This document shows positions 12,567 to 25,200 of a DNA stretch of 64,000 bases, piece after piece. This DNA comes from Mesostigma viride. Taxonomy: Eukaryota > Streptophyta > Mesostigmatophyceae > Mesostigmatales > Mesostigmataceae. The stretch is taken from positions 372,001-436,000 of the forward strand of contig RPFO01000819.1 of assembly GCA_009746045.1 (NCBI GenBank), given 5' to 3'. Numbering within the stretch: the stretch's first letter is position 1; each line of letters starts with the position of its first letter. Position numbers and translations under genes: made by a program. The notes below the pieces were generated by a model. It saw nothing but the letters and a program-made list of their open reading frames with translations, had not been told where the DNA came from and did not search any database.

Positions 12567-12890
12567 GGTAGAAGTCTGCAGGTGGTCAGGTTATTGCCCC
12601 AGAGGATAGCCGCTACAGTGCTACCGCGTCGTCTGCCATTACATGCAGTACTAGTAGAGGAAGTCAGGGTCACTGTCAGCGCTCAGATGAGGATAATATC
12701 CCCCTCTAGTGACTATACATGGTTGGGGCATGATGCAGACGATGTTTAATTTGCATGGAACTTTCGTGTGATTCAGTTTTTTTTCTAATGTCAGATATTA
12801 GCGCATAGATAGTACTCCGTATGGGCATGCCCATGGATGCGCATGACACGCAAGTACTTACTTACTTAGTACTTCAGTACTTGTAATACT
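12567..12890 (+). mobile_element. LINE 3' end, copy 1
   Basis: It continues the relic above. From about 12668 (CAGATGAGGATAATATCCC) to the GCGCATGACACGCAAGTACT block at about 12840 it matches the copies at 14026-14195 and 15315-15500. It ends in ACTTACTTACTTAGTACTT, a degenerate TTAC-type tail. Confidence 0.75.
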
Positions 12891-14016
12891 TACTAAGCTT
12901 TTCCGTTAAATATATTATCGATTGCCCCCATCTACAACTAGCTTGAATGCTCTATCCCGGGGGAGCCCGGGGGCCCGCGCTTCCACAGTCTGTTGTCATG
13001 ACATAAACGGGTCCCCCTCGATCCCGGCATGCAGTACACTTAGGGCTTCTCCGGCTGGTCTTGAGGGTTATGTATAGCTAGGCGGGCCACTGGTCGCCGG
13101 TGCTGCTGCTGCTGGGCTTGCGTCAGGTTGTCGTCGAGCGACCAGGAGGTGGTCACCAGCAGCGGCAAGAGTCTAGGAGGAACCGAACTCGGGCTGCGAT
13201 GTCGCTGCAGGTGAGGACCACTGGTGGGGGCCAGGCCAACCCTTGTCCCGTGGATGGGGCATGCAGGTGGTAGGCCTGCGCCCGGCCTGCAGTGCCTTTC
13301 CTTGCAGCTCCATGCGAGCCAAGGGCTGATTCCTGAGCTGAGTCGTCGAGAAGAGAGTCTGGGGTCTCCCCTTGGCTGCATGTCGAAGCGCCGCCGGAAT
13401 GACCCGGCCGGCAGTGGCGGCGGTCATAATTTGAAAGATACTTACACAAAGTTTAACAAACAGACAATAATAATATATTGATTGAGAATGATAAATTACA
13501 GTCTGAGGTGATGTAACGACTACATAAAAATGATCAATTCAACATCATCCATAGACAGTGTCCAAAATTGAAAGATCTTTACCTGCCAGGGATGCTTTCT
13601 TGAGAATGAAGACTTCACGTATGTATGTATGCCAGAGAAATGTTGAGATGACAGTTCCACGGCTCATGGAATTGGTACCCACGCCCCTTTGCAGACACAA
13701 CTAGACAAGTACTCAATATCCTTGACACCTTCTGTGGAACTGAAAGATGTCAACGACCGAGCAGGGGCCGGGCTTTGAGAATGGACGAATAAAGCTTATT
13801 AACTCTATTAAATACTGAATACCATGACAGAATAGATCACAACCAACTTTCCAACCATGGCGACCCGACGTTCTGATATATATCAACGCGCATGTTGAGC
13901 ATGCTTCTTCAACGTTAGCCTGAAATGTCCAGACCAATCAGGTCACAGAATCACAAAGTAAGATTCCTTCACCACTCTAGCTTAACACACTTAACTAGAC
14001 AGCGCACAAGCCAACC
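12891..14016. other. No gene recognised
   Basis: Open frames at 13040-13450 (-) are Gly/Pro/Arg-rich and look like composition effects. The rest is AT-richer intergenic sequence with no motif seen. Confidence 0.4.
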
Positions 14017-14204
14017 TGGCTGGCAGTAGAGGACAGCTCGGATGAGGATTATATCCCCATCTAGTGCTTAATGGTTGGGGAATGACGCAGGCGATATTTG
14101 TTTTAACTTTTGTGAAATTATTGTTTCTAATGAGATTAGCATAGCACTCCGTGGCATGCCTTTGCGCATGACACGCAAGTACTTACTTACTTACTTGGCT
14201 GGCA
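14017..14204 (+). mobile_element. 5'-truncated LINE 3' end with target-site duplication, copy 2
   Basis: The insert is bounded by the 9-bp direct repeat TGGCTGGCA at 14017-14025 and 14196-14204. It starts abruptly inside the family 3' end (AGAGGACAGCTCGGATGAGG) and finishes with (TTAC)n. Truncation at the 5' end, a short-repeat tail and a flanking duplication are the signature of target-primed reverse transcription. Confidence 0.85.
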
Positions 14205-14756
14205 AACTCCAGATGCAGAGTCACAGAATCTCGGTAAGCTCTGGAGTCCTAAAGGAGTCATTCCTGGAGTCCTAAAGGAGGAGTCATTTAAGACTTGACA
14301 GAATCGACCAACTAAACAACCCCACGTGGATCAGGCCACGACCAATGAGGGTCTGGTCCTAACCAGTCGTCTGACGAAGCTTAGGTCCCAATAGACCTCC
14401 ACGTGGGAAGCCCTATTACTAAATCTCAATACTTGTCCAAAGGACCTCGAATAAAACCCAAACTTCTCACAAAACTCAGGATGTAACAACAAACGACCAG
14501 TTTTGGTTCTTACAGGTGAGAATGGCATGCAACAGAAGGAAATCAATCCCCGAAAAGAAGAACCCTCCAGACAATGAAAAGAATCCGACACGGGCATGCA
14601 AGGATCAAGCCCCAGCTCCCAGCTCGGCAGGCGTGTGATCTCATCGGCGGACAGAAGACGGGCGCGGCATGGGCCAGCAGACTGCCATAGATGGGGAAGG
14701 CCCGCAAGCTCGTCGTATTATATGGTGTGCATCATGCCCCAAACATATAGTACTAG

Positions 14757-15026
14757 TCTGATGGGGATATAATCCTCCTCCGAGCTGTTGATCTACGTCC
14801 TCTGCTGTATAATGGCAGACGAGGCGGTAGTGCAGCAGCTATCCTCAGGGGCAATTACCTCCACCTGCGGACTTCTTCTCTGGCTACTAAATGGGCGTGG
14901 CGGGGACCGTAGAGAGACTAAAGAATCATACACTTCAGGAAGGTGCTTATCGCATATGGCAGCCCATTTCTCCTTGTCAATCATGCGGCCGTGGAGTACT
15001 GATAGTCCCTCAAGCCCGACATCCAC
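14757..15026 (-). mobile_element. Inverted LINE fragment with C-terminal coding sequence
   Basis: On the minus strand this encodes GLEGLSVLHGRMIDKEKWAA and then CDKHLPEVYDSL, followed by the family sequence ending GAGGATTATATCCCCATC. It matches the plus-strand copies around 12400-12690 and 15250-15360, so it forms an inverted pair with the copy to its right. The TTAC tail is missing. Confidence 0.75.
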
Positions 15027-15249
15027 CTAGCAGTCTCATCTGCATGTGGAGCGCCTCAGTGCCTCACCTGTGGTCATCCAGGGCATTACTCACGTGCGCG
15101 ACTGCCCCAAGCCCCTGAACATGCAGTTTCCACCCACGGCTTTCTCCCGTTCAACAGGCCACCGCCTGTTCAACCTGTGCCTGTTGGACATGCATCTCCT
15201 CACGGCGTCCCCACGGCCCATGACTAGAAGTCTAGCCAGTGTAGAAGTC

Positions 15250-15500
15250 CGCAGGTAGAGTTTATTGCCCCTGAGGACAGTCGCTACACTACCGCCTCGT
15301 CTAGCTGCCATTACAGTAGAGGACAGCTCGGATGATGAGGATTACATCCCCATCTAGTACTATGTGGTTAGGGCATGATGCAGACCGGACGATCTTTGTC
15401 TGTTTAATTTGTTTCAACTTTCTTGTAATTATATTTCTGATGAGATTAATTAGCATGTAGTACTCTGTGGCATGCCTATGCGCATGACACGTAAGTACTT
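15250..15500 (+). mobile_element. LINE 3' end, copy 3
   Basis: It begins with a CCGCAGGTAGAGTTTATTGC block, then GGACAGCTCGGATGATGAGG, and ends at CGCATGACACGTAAGTACTT. The order is the same as in copies 1 and 2. The tail is short, and no flanking duplication was found by eye. Confidence 0.7.
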
Positions 15501-16051
15501 GCTTATACCCGACCTACCTCCTGGGGTCACCAAGGGCGACCACGTACCAGATCGATGCAACACACAGGGTTCAGGCCCAGTTTCCAGTCCCAGCTATGTA
15601 CGGCAGACACCAATCCCAGCCCAGATCGAGCCTTCAGCAGGCAGTGATCAGCGCAGGATGGTTGAAACGCTCTGCTGCTGCATAATTACTTATGACACAA
15701 TGCACGCTTGGTTGATACAGCTAGTTTCAGCTGTGCCTTCTGCGCGGACCTTATGTACAGGTTCCAGCCATGGCCAACTAGTTTCAAGTTTCGATACCTA
15801 GTATCAACAAGTGAACAGGTGTATAGTACTCGTACGCACCACACTAACGTAGTGTACCTAGCCAGTTTCCGAATTACTGGCACCACTCTCTGGTAATCAA
15901 TTAATCGATCTGACCCTGGTCATAGACACCGCAGCCTTCTGCAGTTATATGTAATCCTTAAGTCGTGAGTGTTAAGCTTTTGCTCGATTGTCATCAATAA
16001 ATAAATGCCTCGCTACCATGGAAAAGAAATTATGACTGCCCCGTTAATGTA
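15501..16051. other. Intergenic, no gene recognised
   Basis: This is downstream of the stop codon (16052-16054) of the minus-strand gene, so its 3' untranslated region should lie here. ATAAATAAAT at about 15996-16004 is AT-rich, but I cannot tell whether it matters on the minus strand. Confidence 0.35.
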
Positions 16052-19000
16052 CTATTGGATATCCAAACGTACGTCAAATTTGGGAACGGGCCGCCGAAGT
16101 GGCTCTTCCAGGAGCGATGCGGCCATGAGCGCGGCCGCACGTGCTGCCGCTGCCGCCTCAGCCGGGGACCTGCTACCAAGACTTGTCACGCCAAAGCGGT
16201 CTTTGGACAAGGATGGTGGCTGCCCCTGTTGGACTGACGGCTCCTTGATTTTGTCAACTGGAGAGACTTGATCAGGACGGCCCTTGCTGCCAGCGTTGCT
16301 GATACCCAGCAGGTGATCCCGCAGCTCCATGATGGTGGAGAAGGAGGATGCGCTAGTTTGCGACGCGTCCTTGTTGACAACTTGAGTGACAGCAGGCGTA
16401 TCCACGCTCAGGCTTGATGAGACATGCCTTTCCTGGTGAGCACTTGTCGTGACATGATCCTGGAGGTGGAGAGCTTCCTCCGCATGATACCCATGGGACT
16501 TGGAGCCCTGAGGCTCAGTGCTTGCCCGCTCGCCGCCACTACTGATTGCGATCTTTACGTGGCCCATGATGCCATCTGAGATGCCGCTCATTCTGGAATG
16601 GAGGGCCCGCCGGCCATGCTCACTATCCCCACCGGCATGCTCCGGTGCTTGATATGAACCGCCTACTTGCTGCGAATTATGCCATGGCTCCCTCGTTTCG
16701 AACGTGCTGAAGCGCTCATCCAAGGACAGAATGGGACGAGACGTAGCAGCGGTGCCTGGCAAGCTCTGCCAAAGGAACGATGACCGCCAGGATGGCAAGG
16801 CTTCGGCAGATGCCGCTGGGACCCTGGATGACGAGGGACGAGTCTCCGGCAGTCTCCGGTACAAACCTTGCCTGGAGGGGTCCTCTGGCAACGTTGTCTC
16901 TAGTGGCCCATCAGGGGACGAGGCAGGGAGAGAAGATGTAAGCGAAGGTGCAAGCGAGGCTCTTGTTGTCACCTGAGGCATCGAGCTGGCCACAAGGCCC
17001 AAGCGCGTTGCGCCACCACTGCCATCCAAGTGCTTCGTACTCGGTACCAGGCTGCCATCCAGGTGATAGCCATTGACTACCCTGTGCACCCCCTGCTGAT
17101 TCTCCTCCAGGATCGCGTAGGCTTCCTTCATGAACGCGGGGGGAGAGGGGAGCAGCTGGCGATGCGGTTGCGACGACAGCTGCAGATCACCTGCCAGGGA
17201 CTCGACACCCAGGAATGATGGGCCAGGGCTGGCACTAGTCCAGCGGCTGCCTTGCAAAGCAATAGCGCCATCGGAGCGCCCTTGAATCGATGTTGGCGCT
17301 GCCAGCGAGGCATACGGCTGCAGGGATGCACTGGCGGCCGATAGCTCGGGAGGCGGGGGAAGAACGGGGGGTGGAGGAAGCTTGAAGGATGAGGGGCCGA
17401 ACGAGTGCCGCCGAGGAACCACAGGAGTCCCTTCCTGCGAGTCTTGCGTAAACCCGGCTTCTGCTGATGCCCGCATTGATGAGCGCATCCTTGTCTCTCC
17501 GGTAAGTGATAACTTACCAGAACCGCTCGCTGATGCCATCCCTCCGGTACTCGACCTACCTGCTAATGCTGTTCTTGTCACCGTTGCTATACCAGTGCCC
17601 GGTGTTGCCTCTCGCTCTGCCGCTTCGACTGTGGTGGATAATGCCCTAGCAGATGAGTCCGTCGCGGGTGTCCTTGATGATGTCATGCCCAATACGTCTG
17701 CCACCTCCCCTGAAGGGGGGGTAGTCCTTGAGAGGGTCCCCAGCGTTGCCCCCGCCCATGCGGGCCGCGATAAAAAGCTTGAGACCGTGACAGCAGGGGA
17801 TGAGAAGCTGGCGCCCACGACCGCCCTGTCTTGTGACAACGCAGGAGACGATAATGCTGGCACCTTGGATAATGCTGACGGCTTGGAAGTTGGCGCAGGG
17901 GAAGCCGATGCTGCGGGGGAGAACGGCAAGGGTTGCAACGGCGTCTTACGGCTGGATTCTGCTGGTGTCAAAGATGTGGCATAAACAGCCGGTGTGGCAG
18001 CATTAGTGCGCTCGGTAGCACTAGCCGTGGGGCTACAGGCGGTCTCCACGCTGTTTGCAGGTGAGTGCGGATGGGAGGACACCATCGTCGCATCCACAAC
18101 TCCTGGCCCCCCTTCCGCTTCCTTAGTCCCCCCCCAACCCATGGACGTTGCGGCGTGATCTGAGGCGGAAACAGATGTAGAGAAAGCGGGGGAGGAAGAG
18201 GCCGCGGCGACAGTAGCAGCAGCAAGCGAGACTGGTGAAGAGACAAAAGGGGGCGATGTGGCCGCATCAAAGGGGCGATGCGAAAGGAAAGCCGGTGACA
18301 CGGCGGCATTATAGTCAGGAGCAGCGACAATATCATCGTCAGCAGTCGCATGATCATCGGCAGCATGATCAGCAGCGCCATCACAACTGGCACCGTGAAT
18401 GACATCAGAGGCAGCGGCGGCGGCGGCCGCCGCCCTCAGCTCGCTCCCTTTGAGCGCGCGGTCGACGGCCGCAAGCATCTCCGCCAACTTGGACTCGGGG
18501 GGTGACTCGGCCCCAACGATGCCCCCCTTGAGACCAGAGTCAAAAGGCGACTCGGCACCGATGCTTGAACTAGGCAAATAGGGGGGGACACCCTCGCGAA
18601 GGCTAGTAATGCCTGGCATGTGGGGGGGACGGGCCGGGCTGCCATCCCTCGGGCTACTCCCACCCCTTCTGACGCTTGTGCTTATGCTTGCGTTTGCGCT
18701 TGCGCCAGTGACTGGGCTCATGATCGCGCTGGTGCTGGTGCTTGTGGTGCTGGTGCTGGATCTTGTGCTGCTGCTGCCCCCTGTGCTTGTGCTCGTGCTT
18801 GCGGCGGGAGGCAGCTCGCTGCCTGCAACAGGTCGAGGGATGCTGTCATCCTCATCCTCATCCTCCGCCACTACCCCCGCCGCGTGCACCGGCGACCTGG
18901 TACCGGTACCATCACGGGCAGAACCGTGGATATTGCGGGTGGTGCTACAGCTGGCATCTGTCACCACGGCGCCCGCACCACTGACCGCAGCAACACCACG

Positions 19001-22000
19001 GGCCGAGGCCACGCCGTCTAGAGCGAGGGAAGGGGCCGCCCTCGCGAAGCCCAGGTCCATTATCCCAGGGTTTGAGACAAGGGCCACGTCACCACCTCCA
19101 CTAACTGCTGGCACGATGCCACCCTGGGCGGGGGACGGTCGCGCTGTCACCCTCAGCAAGCGCAGTGATGGGGCATCGACCAGAAGCGGTTCCTCGTAAC
19201 TTTGTTGTCCTGTCTGTGGCTGCCCAGGCGTGGAGGCGCCCCGCTGCGCTGCGACGCGCGCGTCCATGTCTTGGTGACCGGGAGAGGCCGGGGCGCGCTG
19301 AAACGGGCCCCATGCAGCGGTGCTTTGCAACGCATCCAATGCAGACGCACGATCCCGCGGGGGGGCCAGTGCGGACGCGTGCTTTGGCTCCACCAACGCA
19401 GAGGCGGACGAGGAAGCCGTGGCACCCAGTGGTTGCCCCTCAGTACGGTACTCACGGCTCCCCCCTGGTGGACCCCCTTCATAAGAATCCATGGACTCGC
19501 CACGCGATGCCCCACGGAACCGGGGCTCCTGTCGCATGGCACTCGGCGGCGCCCCCTCACCATTCGCCCCGCGGGATGGTGCCGGCGGTGGTTCATCATG
19601 AGACAAGGATGCCCCCCCGATCGCATGTCCTGCACGCAAGGGAGCTGCTGGCGTCTGCAAGGGGGAACGAGGGGACCTGTCTGCCCCTGCAACACCAGCT
19701 GCCAGAGGCAGGCGTTCCTCGAGTGGCAAGTCCACATGACCAGCAAGCTGCGGTGCAGGAGTCTGCCGCACTTGTCCTGGGCTCGTCTCCTTGGCTGCGG
19801 TACTAGGCGTCACACTGGCAACAACGCCTGGTCCCGATGCCCCCATGCTCTTGCCCCTCGCAGAGGCAGCATTTGCGGCAGCGCTTGTGGCAACGTTTGC
19901 TGCTGTGCTTGTGGCAACCCTTGCGGAAGTGCTTGTGGCAACGTTTGCTGCGGTGCTTGCGGCCCCCTTGGCCATGTGCGGCGAGCGGGCCGCGCCTCGT
20001 CGATGCTCTCGTGGGGACCTTGTTGGTGAAGACGCTGCCGCTTGCATGAATGGTGCCGCACGATTGTTCTGAGGGGCCACCGCCACTTGCCCTTGAACCG
20101 ACACCACTGCCAGCTCGTGTCTGGACAGTTTCGCCTCTTGCTCGTGGGGAGATGCTGCCGCTTGTGAGGACATTGCCGCTGGCTCGACTTGACTGGACCT
20201 TGTCCCTGCTTCCTCCTCTTCGGGTGGGAAATGTGTAACTGCCTCCCCCCGTCGCCGCAGCTCTTGCGGGAACGTTGCCGCTGGCTCTCCTTGGGGGGTT
20301 GTTGCCTCGCCCTGACCGTGGCGAGGTCGCTGTTGTGGCGATGCTGTCCTGCCCACTTTGTGGCGAAGCGATTCTTGTGGGGATATCTCCGTGCCCCCCT
20401 GGTCGTGGCGAAGCAGCTCATCTGCAATAGCCGCCGCCGTCGCTTGTTGCACCTGGGCAAGATGGCACAGGCAGGGATGAGGGCAGTTGCAAAGGAAGGG
20501 ACAGGAGAAGGGTCACAACAACGACAACCCCAAGGAATCTTGCTCTTTCAAAGGCGATTTCCATGACAACTTGTACCTGGCATCCGTAAACACTTCACAA
20601 CGTTCACACGCAAGCATACAGCCTCTGCATCTCATAGCCTGGACGATGCCATTTAGGACAACCTGGAAGGTGCCGTGTATTTTTTTCATCAGAAATGATG
20701 ATGTTCCCGGTTTGTGGTGGCCCCTGTGAAAGAACCACCCACCACAACCACTGCCGGTTGCCCAGAAACCCACCCTTAACCCTACACCCACCACTCTCCT
20801 CCGTAACCACTGCCACTTCCTTGCTTTATCCCAGCACCCAACAGCAGCCTGTCACCCACATCGTTCCATTTGTCCACGGCCCAGGCAACCCACAGACAAC
20901 CCACCAGCTGCCCTACCCTAGCAACCCACCGCCAACCACCACCCACCTCGTGCACCGCCGCAAGGAACTCGGCCTGGAGCTCCTGCCGCCGCCGCGCAAA
21001 GACGGCCTTGACCTGCTGCAGCTGGCGGTCCTGTTGGGGGCCGGGGTTCAAATGTAGGGTGTGGTGGTTCGAATGTAGGGTGCAGGGTGTGGGGTGTTTA
21101 CCGGGTGGGAAGCGGTCATCAGTGAGCCGGGTGAATGCAACGGGAGGGGTACCAAAAGGCAGTTGGTTGAAATAGGTTGCACTGGCACATATGAGAAAGG
21201 GCATTCCACTGGCTGGCAGGTGGCCAAGCCTTGGCCCACTGCAGCAAGCGTGTGGCCAAGAACTCCCTGCTGGCACACATCTTTAGGGTTTAGAGTTTAG
21301 GGTGAGGCATGGCAGCCTCCCCCAACCAGCACACAGAAGCGCCACGCTGAGTATTTGCAGCAAAACGTGAAACACATCTGACATGCATAGTGTACACGTC
21401 AGTTCACAAAGAAGCGCCACGCCGACTATTTTGCAGCCAAATTGCATCATAACGTGCAGTCAAGGGAGCGAGTTTGCCAAGAGTGAACTATACTGCAACA
21501 GCTCCCTGTTTCCTTTGCTTTTTCTTCTGGTCTCGTGACAGTTGCTGGCAAGGTCAGCACGAGCAGTCGACGGCCTCAACTTCTATTCTAACGGCCAATT
21601 ACAGTCTCCCCAGCTCTAGCATTGTTCCTATCTGCCCTTCATAAACTTCCCAGGCTTTCACCTTCTCCCTAACTGCCGCCCGCCGCCACCCACCTGCTTC
21701 TCCAAGTGGCGCCGCACGATGCGCTGGAGCTGCACCGGTAGCGCGCCACGTGGCACCTTTCCCGAGCCACTGCTCCGGTGCCCGGCTGGCCTGTGTACCT
21801 GCTGCGCGCTGCCACCCGCGGTTGGTGCTGCTGTGTCCCAAGCCACACGATAGGACCCACCGGATGCCGCCTGTGCTTCCCATGAAACATCTCTCCCATC
21901 AACCCCACGGTCCCCATCAGCCAGCTCAGCCCCACCACCCTCGCTCCCACTCTCCAGCCAGGCCTCCTCCCCTTCTCCTTCCCCTGCCAAAACATCACGA

Positions 22001-22168
22001 CCCCGATTGACGAATAGAATACCCCGACGAATAGAATGAGGGCCGCTGTCAACGTGATGGTTGAGACTGTCATAGGGGGATCGCGCCGCCGCCGCGCCCT
22101 CCACGCCCTCCATCCCATCCGCCTCATCGTCCGCTGAAACCCCCTGGCCACCCATCCACCCTGGAGAC

Positions 22169-22203
<35 letters not shown>

Positions 22204-25200
22204 TTGCCTGCCAGCCGCCCCTGCTGTGTGGCTCACGGCACGCATCTTCCCCTTGCCCACCTTGACGCCCACATGCCACCCGGTGCGCGGCGAGGTGGTA
22301 CGGTGGCCAGGTTTAGGGCTGCGGGTGCCTCTGCCAGCGAGCCTTGTGGCCGTTCCCCCATGCCTTTGCCCGGACACTGGGCTGCCCTCCTCCCCAGCAC
22401 GCGCCGCATGCGAATCGCCTCCCATCGCCGCGCCCGGGTAGGGGGGGGGGGGCGCCATCTGCACCGGCACTGCCTGAGATCTGTCAAAGTCGTTCTCGCG
22501 CTGACGTCCGCCACCAATGTTGTTCCCATGGTGCATGTCCGCTCGAGCAGCACCCGTGTCGTGAATCCCTGGCTGGGCAGTGGGTGCCGACTGACCGATG
22601 GATGAAGTATCTGCATGCACCTGGCCAGTGCGGTGGCCAGGTGGCAGCTGCCCCTCGCGTTGCACCGCCGCCTGACCCTGCGGAGCCTCCCTGTCCTCAA
22701 TGCCGCCCGCACTTCCAGCTGTCGCTGTAACTTCCGTGCCAGAGCGGGCCCCCTGTCGTTTGCCTGGATCGCCGCAGACGTAGATCAGCTCGATCCCGAA
22801 ATCCCCCGGCTCCTGCTTCATGGCACCGCCAACATGGACAAGGGAGTCGCAAGTTCAGAGTGCAGATGCACCGCAACGACCGAGGCGGCGGCCAGCAGAG
22901 CCACACGCAAAGGAACAAGGGAGTCGCGGGTAGCGGCCAATTAAGGGGACGCGGCGCGCCGAATTTTTTCCGCGCCAAAAAATTCGCGGTACCAGCCGTA
23001 CCGTGAAAAGTGGGTGCACGGTGCGCGCACCCCTTGCGGAAGTGGCCATGGCGACTGCGTTTAGGCGAAACTAGCAATGTAAGGCTAGAGAAATGCCAAA
23101 AAAATGCTCGAATGTCGAATACGATGATTTAATGATGTTGGTTTGTGGCGGCAAGTAGCTGATTTACAATATCGCTGCTTTCTTTTACTGCCATCGGCAT
23201 GGGGGGTAAACTGCATTTTTTCGTCGCGCGGAATAAAATAGAATTCGTGATAGCGGCAGTAAATTCGCAGTTTTGGGGGGCTTTTTGACCGCGAAGGATG
23301 AATTCGTATCGGTAGCATTGAATTCCAAACCGAACTGGTGCTTTTTGCTACATTTTCGGCCGTTCTCGGTAAGTAATTCTTCAGGCCTCCGCAGTGCATG
23401 TCGGAACCTTCCATGGAAGAACGGCCGTTGTTGCGCGCCTGGGCGAGGGATCTGCGAGGGCAATGTATAGATTTGCCGCGAATGTTCTGTGCTATCAGTT
23501 CTTTCTTCTATTAGCTCATCGTTCGAAGTTTTTTTCGTTCTTTTTGGGCAGTTTCCGCCAGCTAGCTCGCCGTTGCTTGCCGTGGTGTTGTCGAATACCT
23601 GGCAGCTTTAGATTGTTTTCGTTGATGTCGTGGTCAAGGCCGCTTCAGTCGAAGCCTATTGCTTCTCGGAAGGTTTAAGGTATTTCATGAAACGTGTTCT
23701 GGCAAGGATGTTGTGCGTATGGAAGCTTCTAGTTGTGTGAGAGTGACGCACCCTCTCTTCGCAGCGGCATCACAGCGCTCATGCGCTGGAGGCCCGCCAA
23801 TGGTTTCTTTCCATTTTATCGTGCAGGGGAGGAAGTGTTTTATTGACGATCATGTTGGAGATATTGCATTTGTGTGACTGCATGTAGATAGCTGCCACCA
23901 TTGGTTTATTTGAGCTTTCCCTTGATATGATGATGTGAAAAGACTGCAATGTGCTGAGCCAACCATGGTTGACATGGTTGACTGCATGCAAGCTTTGTAT
24001 GCCATGATCTCCTTGGTTCCTTGCCCTCCATCGTTCCAGTTTGTTGCCCATCTCAGGTAGGGCAGTTAAGGAGTCGCTGCAGTGTTGATTAGCTTGGTTG
24101 GCATAAACCTTAACACTCTAACCTGGGAGAAACATAGAAAATGCTGATTAGGCATTTTAGTGCCATCATCATTATTGCTATTCACATGCTTATAAGTCTG
24201 GCCATGCTCGAGGGACGGTGAAGGGGTATGAGGTGTGTGGCCACCCATTTGTATTTCATAACATATTAAGCATGTATTTGATGCATGTTGGATGGCATGC
24301 AAAGTGTAATTGTGTTTACTTGGTTGCTGAGTGGTCCTTAGCGCCTTGTCAGGTGGTCGTCTAGGAAACCCATCAGTGCGTGCCACAGTGACCCCCGACC
24401 TTGAGCATGTGTCGTCATCAGTGAGCAAGAGTTAGAGGTGCTTTTGGTCATAGATTTGCTGAGTTCTTGGCATGAAGTTTACAAGGTAACCTTGGGTTGA
24501 GTATAGTGTATGCTCTCTTGGCATGTATGCCTAGCGATCGTGTTGCTATGCTTGCGCTGGCAAGGTTGGCCATGCCGAGGGCAGGTGAGGGCAGATGAGG
24601 TGCCTAGGCGTTTGCTTATGTTTTGTGATCGAGTAGGGCATGCTTTCAGGCTTTTTGGATGGAAAACATCATGCCTAAGTGGCCTTGTACAAAGAAAAAC
24701 CTTCTTTAGCGGTCGTGCGAGTGGCATCTGCCAAACGCAATAACTTGAGCTAGGGTTGTCCGATTGACCTCAAACTTGGACCGTGGCTTGGAACGCCCGT
24801 GCCGAAATTTAATAGTGCTTTTTGGCTTGATCTGACAAGTTTATGAATTGTTTTATTTTTTTAAGTGAAAAAAATCGCGTTTTTGGCGCCACGGGCTATT
24901 TTTTGAACGGCGGTGTCCATATGCCCCATGTAAGTTGCTGTTTGCGATGTCCCAGGACGTTATTACGTGGCTTGTGCTTTTTGGGTCAAACTGTTTTGTG
25001 GATTGGCTGGGGCATAACCAGCCCTAGTTAGCGTCTTTTGCTATTTATAGCGCATTATTGGCGTATATATGGGGGTAGTACCCCCAAGAAGTGCATGGAC
25101 AACTCACTAGAGATGTTATTTAGTGCCCCCAATCATAACTTAGCATTGTGCAAATGAATTTCAAGTGATATTAGCATATGGCAATTTTAAGGGTTTTGAG

